This document shows positions 1 to 12,029 of a stretch of 64,000 bases of DNA, one piece after another. Origin of the DNA: Eriocheir sinensis. Its lineage: Eukaryota; Arthropoda; Malacostraca; Decapoda; Varunidae. The stretch is taken from the NCBI RefSeq assembly GCF_024679095.1, contig NC_066517.1, positions 18,511,600 through 18,575,599 of the forward strand, written 5' to 3'. The translations under genes and the position numbers were made by a program. The first letter of the stretch is position 1. Every line of letters starts with the position of its first letter. The notes beneath the pieces were generated by a model. The model did no database searches. It was given only the letters and a program-made list of their open reading frames with translations, and was not told the origin of the DNA.

Positions 1-30
1 CACGCCCTTCCTTTGTGCCCTTCCGTACAG

Positions 31-199
31 TTGGTGAGCTACGAACGCACGCGCGGCGGGGTGGAGGTCTCAACAGAGCGCGGCGCTGAGACGACCTCAC
101 GGCTGCTGGTCCAGGACGCGCGCCCCCGCCACTCCGGCCGCTACACCTGTGAGCCCGCCAACTCCAAGCCCCGCAGCGTCAACGTCCATGTTATAGCCG
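31..199 (+). CDS. dpr: dpr-family Ig-domain exon (second Ig domain, internal exon)
   Basis: This exon encodes the C-terminal half of an immunoglobulin domain of the Dpr (defective proboscis extension response) family, neuronal surface proteins with two Ig domains that bind DIP proteins and help set synaptic partner choice. The frame reads LVSYERTRGGVEV, then a TERG stretch, LLVQDARP, HSGRYTCEPAN and VNVHVIAG. The RGG-V-TE-G run, the YTC with its disulphide cysteine (codon 148-150) and the closing VHV-G are the signature of the second Ig domain of Dpr proteins. A pyrimidine-rich tract ending in CAG (to 30) is the acceptor and GTAGGT at 200 is the donor. The exon is 169 nt and ends in phase 1, which fits the exon at 8945. 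The usual Asp of the D-x-G-x-Y-x-C motif is His here (codon 130-132). Earlier exons lie outside the window. Which dpr paralogue this is cannot be told. Confidence 0.87.
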
Positions 200-282
200 G
201 TAGGTGGGGGGCGTGGTGAGGAGGGCGTTGGGGGGGGAGGCGTAGAGAGTGGAAGGCATGTGTAAGGGAGCCGTGGCAAGGG

Positions 283-603
283 GTGGGAGCGTTTTCTAGC
301 GTTGGGGAGGGAGGTGTAGGGAGGGGAAGGCATGTAGAAGGGGGTCGTGGAAAGGGGTGGGCGCGTTTGAGAGGGGGGCATGGGAAGGGGAGGCGTGGAG
401 AAGGGGGTCGTGGAAAGGGGTGTGGGCGTTTGAGAGGGGGGCAAGGGAAGGGGAGGCGTGGAGAAGGGGGTCGTGGGAAGGGGTGTGGGCGTTTGAGAGG
501 GGGGCATGGGAAGGGGAGGCGTGGAGAAGGGGGCCGTGGAAAGGGGTGTGGGCGTTTGAGAGGGGGGCATGGGAAGGGGAGGCGTGGAGAAAGGGGGCAT
601 TAG
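283..603. repeat. 63-bp G-rich minisatellite beside the splice donor
   Basis: The motif GCGTTTGAGAGGGGGGCA recurs at 363, 426, 489 and 552, exactly 63 bp apart, with a more diverged copy upstream. Because 63 is divisible by three, long glycine/arginine-rich or proline-rich open frames run through it on both strands. They are by-products of the repeat. The tract starts about 80 bp inside the intron. Confidence 0.85.
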
Positions 604-945
604 CGAGGAGGCGTGACGAGAGGGGGTTGAAGGGGGGGGGGGTCAGGTGGGTTGTGGGGGTGGATATACTGAGCTTCTTTTTTTTTTTAGGTGGAGTGGG
701 AGGTGGAGAGTGAGGTGGAGGAGGGGACGTGGTAGGGATATACTGGACCTGGTGTTGTATTTTTAGGTGGCGTATCTATCTGTCTATCTATCTATCCATT
801 TATCTAGTTATTTGTGTCATTCCATCTGCCTGTCTATCTGTCTGTCTGTCCGTCTGTCTATCTCAATAATTTCCTGTTGCATTTCGCATTTCCAACACTC
901 GTAACCAGACATTTGCTTTCACATTTTTTCCCGCCTACCTGCCTG

Positions 946-992
<47 letters not shown>

Positions 993-1186
993 CACACACA
1001 CACATTCCATTAGTCTTTGTTTGGTCTCCTCTCTCTCCCATTTCCCTTCCATTAGTTATTCCATTCCTCCCATTTCCTCTCATTCACGTGTTGCTTCGGT
1101 TCATCGCTGTCGTATATTTCCATTACCATATTTTAATCAGTTATCGGCCTCTCGAAATACAGCCAATTATAGTAGAAAGACGGTAC
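604..1186. repeat. G-rich tail, TATC/CTGT repeats and a (CA)n microsatellite
   Basis: After the 63-bp array comes a G-rich segment, then degenerate CTAT/CTGT repeats (about 775-870) and an almost pure (CA)n run at 947-1003. The remaining 180 bp is CT-rich with no feature I recognise. Confidence 0.7.
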
Positions 1187-2385
1187 ATTCAGATAGACAG
1201 ACATTCAGATAGACAGACATTTAGATAGACAGACATTCAGATAGACAGACATTCAGATAGACAGACATTTAGATAGACAGACATTCAGATAGACAGACAT
1301 TCAGATAGACAGACATTCAGATAGACAGACATTCAGATAGACAGACATTCAGATAGACAGACATTCAGATAGACAGACATTCAGATAGACAGACATTCAG
1401 ATAGACAGACATTTAGATAGACAGACATTCAGATAGACAGACATTCAGATAGACATACATTCAGATAGACAGACATTCAGATAGGCAGACATTTAGATAG
1501 ACAGACATTCAGATAGACAGACATTCAGATAGACAGACATTCAGATAGACAGACATTCAGATAGACAGACATTCAGATAGACAGACATTCAGATAGACAG
1601 ACATTCAGATAGACAGACATTTAGATAGACAGACATTCAGATAGACAGACATTCAGATAGACAGACATTCAGATAGACAGACATTCAGATAGACAGACAT
1701 TCAGATAGACAGACATTCAGATAGACAGACATTCAAATAGACAGACATTTAGATAGACAGACATTTAGATAGACAGACATTCAGATAGACAGACATTCAG
1801 ATAGACAGACATTCAGATAGGCAGACATTTAGATAGACAGACATTTAGATAGACAGACATTCAGATAGACAGACATTTAGATAGACAGACATTCAAATAG
1901 ACAGACATTCAAATAGATAGACATTCAGATAGACAGACATTCAGATAGACAGACATTTAGATAGATAGACATTCAGATAGACAGATATTTAGATAGACAG
2001 ACATTTAGATAGATAGACATTCAGATAGACAGACATTTAGATAGACAGACATTTAGATAGACAGACATTTAGATAGATAGACATTCAGATAGACAGACAT
2101 TTAGATAGACAGACATTCAGATAGACAGACATTCAGATAGACAGACATTCAGATAGACAGACATTCAGATAGACAGACATTCAGATAGACAGACACTCAG
2201 ATAGACAGACATTCAGATAGACAAACATTGAGATAGACAGACATTCAGATAGACAGACATTTAGATAGACAGACATTCAGATAGACAGACATTCAGATAG
2301 ACAGACATTCAGATAGACAGACATTTAGATAGACAGACATTCAGATAGACAGACATTTAGATAGATAGACAGGCAGATAAGATAG
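1187..2385. repeat. 16-bp minisatellite, about 75 copies
   Basis: The unit AGATAGACAGACATTC repeats head to tail for about 1.2 kb. Variants are mostly single changes: ATTT for ATTC, AGATAG for AGACAG in the middle, and GGCAG for GACAG. The ATTT variants are spaced irregularly in the first half and cluster in the second half. The array lies within the dpr intron. Confidence 0.95.
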
Positions 2386-2459
2386 ACAGCAACTCATACG
2401 CTTATTAATCTGTCTGTCATATTTATTAACCTCATTTTATTCACTAGTCTAAATTTTTT

Positions 2460-2808
2460 ATTTTTTTTATTTATTTGTGTATCTGTATCTATCTACTGTA
2501 ATTGCTTCTATATTCATCAGTCTGGGTGCCATATTTCTTTCTGTATATCAATCTTTCTATCACTTTATATCGCTATTTTATTCCTATTTTATTCATTCTA
2601 TTCATATCCTTTCTATCTATGTATATGTTGAGAGAGAGAAACTAACCAATTATCTATCTCTGTATTATCTATCTATCTATCTCATTATCTACCTATCATA
2701 TCCCCTTGTAACTGTTTCAATATTTATTCATCTAACTAACCACCTATTTTCTCTACTAGTCTTTCTACCCATCTTTTTATTTATACATATATTGGGAGAG
2801 GCCGCCAA
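2460..2808. repeat. Degenerate TATC-rich tract
   Basis: A long run of imperfect CTAT/TATC motifs with T-rich interruptions. It forms the left flank of the foldback element and resumes on its right side. Confidence 0.7.
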
Positions 2809-2810
2809 GC

Positions 2811-3490
2811 TATAGTTTGTTTCATTCCGTCTGTCCACCAACAAAGCGGGAATTTCCATGGCTGTGGCACCTGCGCATTTCTGGTTCGTGAATACGTGAA
2901 AATCAACTGTTGTGATAGACATTCAAGCTTATTTTTCAATAATATATTTGAATATTTATGTGTACAAAAAACAACTCAGTCATTTGCATCGATAATCTGA
3001 CATACAAGCACACGAAAACACAAACTTGTATCAAATAACATAGTCACATCATACTCGAACGATCTGTGTTTTTTTTAAATTCATTGATTGATAGCTCATT
3101 TCAGGTATATTAAAAGACATCTGGCTCCGCAAGCGCATGTGAAGGATAGCCTAATAATTTACTGCATGTAAATAATTATTATTAATCGAAATAACATGAA
3201 ACTGTATTACAGTAAATAATAACTGCTGAAATGCAATGCTAGGCTATTTAGAATATTAGGTTAACCCATGCTGTTTACATGCAACTCATCAAAATTTCTT
3301 GTGTATAGACACTTCAAGAGTCAGAGTCACTTTATGTACCAGAATGAGATGAAATATGGGGACCTGAAAGGCTATGAATCGTTCGAGTATGATCAGACTG
3401 CTATTTGATATACAAATTGTTCTTTCGTGTGCTTGTGTGGTAGATTATCGATGTAAATCGGCACGTTTGCGGTTCATATAAAAAGGCTTC

Positions 3491-3526
<36 letters not shown>

Positions 3527-3643
3527 GAACATTGAAATACATCACTGAAAATATAAAGTTGATCTTCACGCAATCACGAACTAACAATCCGCAGGTGCCA
3601 CATCTACGTTCGCGAGTGGACAGACGGAATGAAACGGACTATA
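2811..3643. mobile_element. Foldback element with about 260-bp inverted arms
   Basis: Left arm about 2811-3066 and right arm about 3378-3643 are imperfect reverse complements. The shared outer block GTTTCATTCCGTCTGTCCAC lies at 2819-2838 and, inverted, at 3616-3635. Inner matches include TGGCACCTGCG, CATCGATAATCT, CAAGCACACGAAA and ATACTCGAACGAT. The central 310 bp has no transposase frame. A 31-bp poly-T run sits inside the right arm. The outer ends fall near TATAG, but no clear target duplication is visible, so the superfamily is not assigned. Confidence 0.75.
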
Positions 3644-3652
3644 CCTGCCAGG

Positions 3653-4618
3653 TGTTTTATCTATCTACCTTACTTTACCTTATCTTATTATCTATTATAC
3701 CTATACATATAAGCACCCATTTTTCGATATCAATCTACATTTATCTCTCTATGTATCGAGACTAATCTAACATTTATCACCCTATCTTTCTATTTATCTA
3801 TATTTTGAGAGAAAGACTACTTAACTATCTACCTGTGTTTTATCTGTCTACCTATCTCATTATCTACCGTTTATAATTTCTAAGCTAGTGTTTCTCTTTA
3901 TATCACTCTTTCTATGCATCTATCTATCTATATATCGAGAAAGACTAACTAAGTACTTACCTGTATCTACCTCCATCTACCTAACTCATTATCTACCTGT
4001 CTATACCTGTGACAACGTATATCATATCTGTAACATCTATTTCCCTGTCCATTCATTTATCTATCTATATACTGAGAGAAAGACTTCGTAACTACTTACC
4101 TGTATTATCTATCTACCTCGTTATCTACCAACCTATTCCTATGACCACGTATCTAGCATTATCAAACCTCTATATGTCATCTACCTCAATATCCATCTGT
4201 CTGTATGTTAAGAGAAACTATCATCTATTTACCTATCACATTATCTACCCTCTATCTGTCATCAATCTCCATATCCATCTATCTATATGTTAAGAGACAC
4301 TATCATCTATTTACCTCTCTCATTACCTACCTGTCTATACCTGTGACCTCCTATCTATCATCCATCTCCCTATCGCGTCATCATAATTGTCGTGTCCATC
4401 AATTTATCAGACACTCATCCAGTCATTCAGCCGAAGCCCCATCAATTTATTCACGAGCCTCCAAATAGTTCGACCCCTGGCGCCACGCAGCGACCTAGCA
4501 ATTAATGAACTGGTCTGCGTACCCATCGCCGCCGCCGCTATCTGTCATCCTAGCTGTCTATCTATCTATCGGGCTCTGTCTATCGATCATGGGGTGATTA
4601 GCTATACTAGAACGTTCC

Positions 4619-4661
<43 letters not shown>

Positions 4662-5000
4662 TATTTATTAATCTCTTTTTCTGCCTTTTTGTATTTATTT
4701 ATTTATTGGTTTATCTATTCGCTTATCTATCTGTTTATCTTTTTATCCTATTTTTATCCTCTTTTTATCCTCTTCTCTTTTTCTCATTTTTCTATGTTTA
4801 TGTATTTATCTATCTTTGTTTACCTATTTGCTTGTCTATCTAGTACTGTTTATCAATTTATCATCATTCCTTTACTCACCTCTTTCGTACCTACACTCCT
4901 TTCACCTTCCTTTTTTTATTACTCTACTTTTCTGTATTTGTATTTATCTATCTATTTATTTACCTGTATGCTCGTCTACCTGTAACTGTATACCCATTTA
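3653..5000. repeat. Degenerate TATC/CTAC-rich repeat region
   Basis: Imperfect tetranucleotide motifs (TATC, CTAC, TTAT) form loose tandem units of roughly 100-130 bp. Phrases such as ACTATCATCTATTTACCT recur. A pure (CT)n run lies at 4626-4660. Serine/tyrosine/leucine-rich open frames here come from the repeat. Confidence 0.7.
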
Positions 5001-5764
5001 TCACTTTATCCCCCTTTCCTTACTCACCTCTCTCTCACCTTCACTCCATTCACCTACTTCCTGTTACCTGCACCATTCACCTATTTCCCCTAACCTACAC
5101 CCTTTACGGACCGCCCATTACTCGTCTATACACGCCCAGTACGACACACGCAGCGGAAAAGGCTTCAAACGGTGCCAAAAGCCTGAATAGGGCGGGCGGA
5201 GACTACGAATGGAAACTGCTTTGATTTTCGGACGCGGTTGAGTCACTCCCGCCCGAAGCCGCCCGAACCCCCTCGTTCCCCAATAGCCCAAAACCCGCGG
5301 CTCAGCAACTCGGATCTATAGACCAGCTGACTGCGTCCTGTCAACCCAAACAACAGCGGCGGCTTCATCTGTCATCCCTCCTCCCTTAGGCTCGCGGGGA
5401 AAAAGGAAAGAGGTCGTAAAAAGGGGTTCCCAGGTCTGCATAAATGACAGGGCCTAGTTTAGTTTTGTTTATCAGCTGCCCATCATACGCGAATGAAAAT
5501 GAAGTGAGAGGAATATATAAAAAAAAAAGAATAAACGTCAATGAGTCACTTACTTGTCAAACAGTTAGTGAGTCTATCATCTTTATTAATTTTTATCCAT
5601 AGAGGTATATCTTAATTAATTTGTCAATTTCTCTATTCAGTCATAATTACAGGTCATATATACATTTTATTTATGTATCTATTTGTCTATATCTATATGT
5701 CTATCACTACCATCTATCTATCTATCAGTCTATCTATTTGTGTGTTAATATCTCAGTCTCTCCT
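5001..5764. other. Mostly unique intronic sequence
   Basis: After a CT-rich start, 5100-5460 is non-repetitive and relatively GC-rich, with GCCCGAAGCCGCCCGAA at about 5252. I find no splice-bounded open frame resembling a known protein. It could be a regulatory segment of the dpr intron, but nothing in the sequence proves this. Confidence 0.4.
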
Positions 5765-6085
5765 CTTATAAAGTGTATAGAGTTGAAGAAAAAAAAAACT
5801 TGCCATATTTTTCTTGTAAAGTGTATAGAGTTGAAGAAAAAAAACATCCTTGACATATTTTTCTTATAAAGTGTATAGAGTTGAAGAAAAAAAACATCCT
5901 TGCCATATTTTTCTTGTAAAGTGTATAGAGTTGAAGAAAAAAAACATCCTTGCCATATTTTTCTTGTAAAGTGTATAGAGTTGAAGAAAAAAAAACATCC
6001 TTGCCATATTTTTCTTATAAAGTGTATAGAGTTGAAGAAAAAAAAACATCCTTGCCATATTTTTCTTATTTTATATTCAGTAAAA
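5765..6085. repeat. 50-bp minisatellite, six copies plus a partial
   Basis: The phrase GTGTATAGAGTTGAAGAAAA starts at about 5773, 5820, 5870, 5920, 5970 and 6021. The unit also contains ATCCTTGCCATATTTTTCTT. Copies differ mainly in the length of an A run, which changes reading frame between copies. Confidence 0.92.
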
Positions 6086-6170
6086 AAAACTCGGTAAAAA
6101 AATAAAGAAATAACTGCAAGAGAAGTGTGCAAAGACATGTTGTGATGCAGGAATTTATTAGTCTCCCCTC

Positions 6171-6172
<2 letters not shown>

Positions 6173-6207
<35 letters not shown>

Positions 6208-6264
6208 GTATATCAAACGTTTCTTCAATCCGGTATTCATTTATGTACATTAATCTTGATCCTC

Positions 6265-6331
<67 letters not shown>

Positions 6332-6517
6332 CTCTCTCTCTTTCCTCTTCTCTCTCCTCTTCTCTTTCCTCTTTCCTCTTACGTTGTTCTTTTTTTTCTT
6401 CTTTTTCTCTCTTGCTTTATCCTCCTCCTCCTTCCGGGTTTCGTATTCATGTTATTTTTTTTTTTTATAATATTCTCGGTTTGGGTTGTCTTTCTTTCCT
6501 CTTTCAAAACGTTTTCT

Positions 6518-6588
<71 letters not shown>

Positions 6589-6912
6589 GGTTAATGCGTT
6601 TTCGTTTTATTTTTATTTTTTTATTTTTGGGGGCATTTAGTTTTTTTTTTTATACAGTTTGCAAGTGTTTTTTTCGCGTTAAAAGTTATATTTCGTCGTT
6701 TTTCTTCTCATTATTCTTTGTTTTATTCCTTTTTTTATTTCTTATTTAAATTTTTGTTTGTTTGTTTTCGTGTTGTGAGGCTTTTTTTTTTTTTGCGTTC
6801 TTTTTTGTGTGTGTGTGGTTTTCGTTGCGCTACTATCGTTTTCTCTATTATTTCTTTATTATTTTCTTTATTTTTCTTTATTTTATTTTATTAAGTTGTT
6901 TTAGTTGCCATG

Positions 6913-6976
<64 letters not shown>

Positions 6977-7041
6977 CTCGATATTTTTAAAGTAATATCG
7001 CCGTTGACGTTTCGCTGTGTATTGTCATTTAGCGCTCTGGT

Positions 7042-7072
<31 letters not shown>

Positions 7073-7451
7073 GTCATATTCTGTTCCTTTCGGTATTTAC
7101 ATTATTTCGTCATTTTCGTTTCGCTTTTATCGTTTTTTTTTTTCTATCGTAATTTCGTTTTTTTTTTTTTTTTCATGTATTGTTGCTTTCGGGATTTCGT
7201 TTTTTTGTTTGTTTGTTTCCATGTTGCGTTTTTGCTGTTTTCGGTGTTAAATAATTTCATCTCTTCGATCTCTCGCTCACTTTCCACGTCAGTTTATATT
7301 AGTTTGCTCTCGTCTTTATCTCCGTTTATCATTAATTATTTCAAATGTCTCTTCCACTCTCCTGCTATACTTCTTTTACGCTTTATCTCCTCTGCCACCT
7401 CCTTCCTCCGCCTCCTCCTCCTCCTCCTCCCCTCTTCCTCTCTCTCTCTCA
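6173..7451. repeat. Microsatellite cluster and T-rich tract
   Basis: Contains (GT)n at 6173-6206, (CT)n at about 6270-6347, (TG)n at about 6521-6587, (GT)n with (TTG)n at 6914-6976 and poly-T runs such as 7041-7071, in strongly T-rich sequence. Nothing gene-like is seen before the retrotransposon fragment at 7452. Confidence 0.85.
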
Positions 7452-7765
7452 AGATAAGTGGTAAAAGATTCTCGTCGTACGAAGCTAAACACTTCTTCAA
7501 TCGAGTTGTTAATGGCTGGAACTCTCTACCCTGTGATGTCGTTGATTGTCGCGGTTTAGATTCGCGACAAGTTATTTTTATGGTTCTTTTTCCTTTCCTG
7601 CCAGCTTTGGTTGGAGGGATGGGGGGGGAGGAGCCTTCGCCTTTGCTGTCCTTCATCTTCCACCTTTGATTAGATAGTTAGTGTAGCTTGTCACATACAG
7701 CCTCGTAAGAACCATCAGGTCTGCTGTTGTTTGTTCTTCCTTTCTGTTGCTTTGTGTTCCTCCTC
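7452..7765 (+). mobile_element. Non-LTR retrotransposon 3' fragment (CR1/L2-like)
   Basis: From about 7453 the + strand reads KISGKRFSSYEAKHFFNR followed by VVNGWNSLP and DVVD. This is the C-terminal end of CR1/L2-type reverse transcriptases, where HFF-NRVV-WNSLP-VV is a recurring motif. The frame continues to a stop at 7667-7669 without the usual Lys/Leu-rich tail, so it is frameshifted. The next 90 bp is the presumed 3' untranslated end. No catalytic RT motif is present. Confidence 0.75.
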
Positions 7766-7834
7766 CTTTCTGCCTTTAAAAAGAGTGAACCAAAATTTAT
7801 TGAATTGTTTTCTTGGACTATTTAAGTTCTTGTT

Positions 7835-7840
<6 letters not shown>

Positions 7841-7891
<51 letters not shown>

Positions 7892-8112
7892 CATAATGAT
7901 GATAGTGATGATGACAATAATAATCATAATAACAATAAGAATAAGAATAAAGACAGAATCAACAATAGAAAGCAATCTTAGAACGACATCAAACACGAAA
8001 GCACCAAAAGAAAACTTGAAAGAAAACACAAACAATCATCATCAACAACAACAACAACAATAACAATAAAAATAAAGCATCAGTCGCGTTCCTTTTATAT
8101 CCATGAAAATTA

Positions 8113-8173
<61 letters not shown>

Positions 8174-8251
8174 CTGTATTCCTATATTTTCATCATACAG
8201 AGAATAAATGATTGCCTGACTGCCCGAATGTATGAACTACTATTTATTTCA

Positions 8252-8326
<75 letters not shown>

Positions 8327-8415
8327 ATTCTTTTCATCTCTCCCTCTTCTTTGATCTTAAGGGATGAGAGACATTGAAAAGGGGCTTAAAATATCGATAA
8401 TTAATGTGAACAGGT

Positions 8416-8457
<42 letters not shown>

Positions 8458-8546
8458 GGATGGTAAAATATGACAGAACTGAATAAAACATGAAAATAGT
8501 TAATCGTTTCCTAGGTTTAAGTAGAAATAATAGACAAAGCCGTAAA
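7841..8546. repeat. Cluster of (AG)n, (GT)n, (CT)n and (CA)n microsatellites
   Basis: Runs lie at about 7841-7890 (AG), 8116-8170 (GT), 8256-8321 (CT) and 8417-8455 (CA), with short AAC/ATA-rich spacers. All lie in the last 1.1 kb of the dpr intron. Confidence 0.9.
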
Positions 8547-8549
8547 TAT

Positions 8550-8870
8550 ATCGTATCATCACTACCCCTAACACCACCATCATCACCACTAACACCACTA
8601 ATACCATTAACAACACCATCACTCACTACCATTAATGCCACTATCATCACCCCTACTAATACTACTAACACCACTAACACCATCACTAACACCACTACTA
8701 ACGCCATTACCACTACTAACGCCATTACCACTACTAACACTACTATAATCACCCCTACTAATACTACTAACACCACTACCACATCACTAACACCACTACA
8801 AACACCACTTACAATAACAACAACAACAACGGCAGCAGCAACAACAACAACAGGACAAATAAGAATAACA
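8550..8870. repeat. Degenerate ACC/ACT/AAC trinucleotide tract
   Basis: Imperfect trinucleotide repeats such as ACTAACACCACTAACACC run from about 8550, with an (AAC)n-rich end. They give a threonine-rich open frame on + and a valine-rich one on -, neither of which looks like a real protein. The tract ends about 75 bp before the terminal-exon acceptor. Confidence 0.85.
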
Positions 8871-8944
8871 ACAACACCAATCATCTCGAAGCCTATCTGA
8901 GTCACCTGTAACTAAATAACACCTGTTCTTATCTCTCTCTCCAG

Positions 8945-9114
8945 GTGACCAGCCGGCAGCCATAGTCCACGACAATGGCGGAGGAACAATCTCTCTCCAC
9001 CCCTTCCTCCCTTGCCTCCTCCTCCTCCTCCTCCTTCCTTTCCAGCTCCTCCTCCTCCTCCCTTCTCCTCTCCCCACCTCACCCCCCTCGACATCCACTC
9101 TCGTCCGGATTTAG
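8945..9114 (+). CDS. dpr: dpr-family terminal coding exon with leucine-rich anchor
   Basis: After the acceptor CTCTCTCTCCAG (ends 8944), GT completes the glycine codon left open at 199. The frame then reads DQPAAIVHDNGGG, ISLHPFLPC, a leucine tract, PFQ, a second leucine run, and a Pro/Ser/Thr-rich end closing with STLVRI and the stop TAG at 9112-9114. Dpr proteins typically follow the second Ig domain with a short G-(E/D)-x-PAA peptide and a hydrophobic C-terminus, so the PAA match supports this exon. Many Dpr and DIP proteins are GPI-anchored. The small residues in DNGGG followed by the leucine block would suit a GPI signal, although about 20 non-hydrophobic residues after it also allow a transmembrane segment. 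The leucines are encoded by CTC repeats (about 9016-9060). RNA evidence is lacking. Confidence 0.75.
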
Positions 9115-10900
<1,786 letters not shown>

Positions 10901-11420
10901 CCGTGTGTTGTCTTGAAAAACGAGGAAGCTCAAGAAAATATATAATTGTTAGTCTGCAATTATTTACGAAACATGAACCCTGTAATATTTTTTTTTTCTT
11001 CCTTTCCTTTCCATTGTGAGGCTACCACGCTCCTCGAATTACAATTGTTATTATTACTGTTATTATCATTTTTGCTCGTGTCGGTGGTATTATTTTTCAG
11101 CCTCTATTGTTTCCGCCCCCAAAGATTGAGTTTTTACGCCCTGACCTGACCTGATTTCCCGGTTCCAGTCACATTTCACAAAGGTTCTAATTGTTTTTAG
11201 CTTTGATTTCGAACGATTCCTTTACCCCCTTCTGGAAATCCTTTTATTCTTTATCCCGCCTTTCTTGTGTGGGAACGAACCTGCGCCAAATGAATTTTAG
11301 CGAGAAAGCCGCCGAGAAAAGAATGGGTACGGAGGGAACAGGGTGCAAAATAACGCCGGAAAACCGCGGGAAAGAAAGGTGTTGACGCTTTCCCGGTCCT
11401 CCTCTGTGCGTGCGTGGCTG
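10901..11420. other. Mostly unique sequence, nothing recognised
   Basis: Low-repeat sequence with a small TTA-rich patch near 11045-11070. No splice-bounded open frame or RNA gene is recognisable. Confidence 0.4.
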
Positions 11421-11720
11421 GCGATGGAAAAACGTGAAGGGAGAGAACGATGGAAAATGTGAGGGAGAGAATGATGGAAAATGTGAAGGGAGAGAAGGAT
11501 GGAAAATGAGAAGGGAGAGAATGATGGAAAATGTGAAGGGAGAGAAAGATAGAAAATGTGAAGGGAGAGAAGGATGGAAAAGGTGAAGGGAGAGAAGGAT
11601 AGAAAAGGTGAAGGAAGAGAAGGATAGAAAAGGTGAAGGGAGAGAAGGATAGAAAAGGTGAAGGGAGAGAAGGATAGAAAATATGAAGGGACGGAAGGAA
11701 AGAATGAAATATAGAGGAAA
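11421..11720. repeat. 25-bp purine-rich minisatellite
   Basis: The phrase GAAAATGTGAAGGGAGAGAA recurs about every 25 bp, roughly eleven times, with GATG or GATA at the joints. On the minus strand this produces phenylalanine/serine-rich open frames without biological support. Confidence 0.85.
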
Positions 11721-12029
11721 ACATGACACGTGGAAAAAGAGAAGAAAAAATAGAAGGAAGAGGTATTAAAGGTGTCTGATACTCGTTTGTTAGTATGTTC
11801 GTAAGAGGTGATAGAAAAATGTGAAGGGAGAGAATGAAAGAAAGGGGGAAAGAGGAAAACTTGACACGTGTTGATAAAAAATAAAATGAAAATAAAATAA
11901 AATAAAATAAAAAGACAAGGAAGAATTATTGAAGCTTTCTTAAGAAGATACTCGTTTGTAAGTGCGTCCGTGAGTGGCGTTAAAAATTCTCAAGGTACAA
12001 AAGGAGGACAGAAAAAGAGAGAAAGAGAA
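11721..12029. other. Purine-rich spacer
   Basis: AG-rich sequence with a stray copy of the preceding 25-bp motif near 11815 and AAAATA repeats near 11880-11910. The phrase ACTCGTTTGT(A/T)AGT occurs twice (about 11780 and 11950), pointing to an old duplication of about 165 bp. Confidence 0.5.

Larger units (their letters stand above)
200..8944 (+). other. Intron between the Ig exon and the terminal exon of the dpr gene
   Basis: The intron begins with GTAGGT at 200 and ends with a pyrimidine-rich run and CCAG at 8941-8944, giving 8745 bp. Both ends are consensus splice sites and the phases match (phase 1 out, phase 1 in). It is filled with minisatellites, microsatellites, a foldback element and a retrotransposon fragment, listed separately. 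I see no further Dpr-like exon inside it. The joint is inferred from sequence, with no transcript evidence. Confidence 0.72.

Noticed and set aside
5765..6085. Evenly spaced 50-bp repeats as a CRISPR-like array
   Set aside because: The units are contiguous with no unique spacers, and this is a eukaryotic intron.
8490..8905. Threonine-rich (+) and valine-rich (-) frames
   Set aside because: Both are read-outs of an ACC/ACT trinucleotide tract inside the dpr intron.
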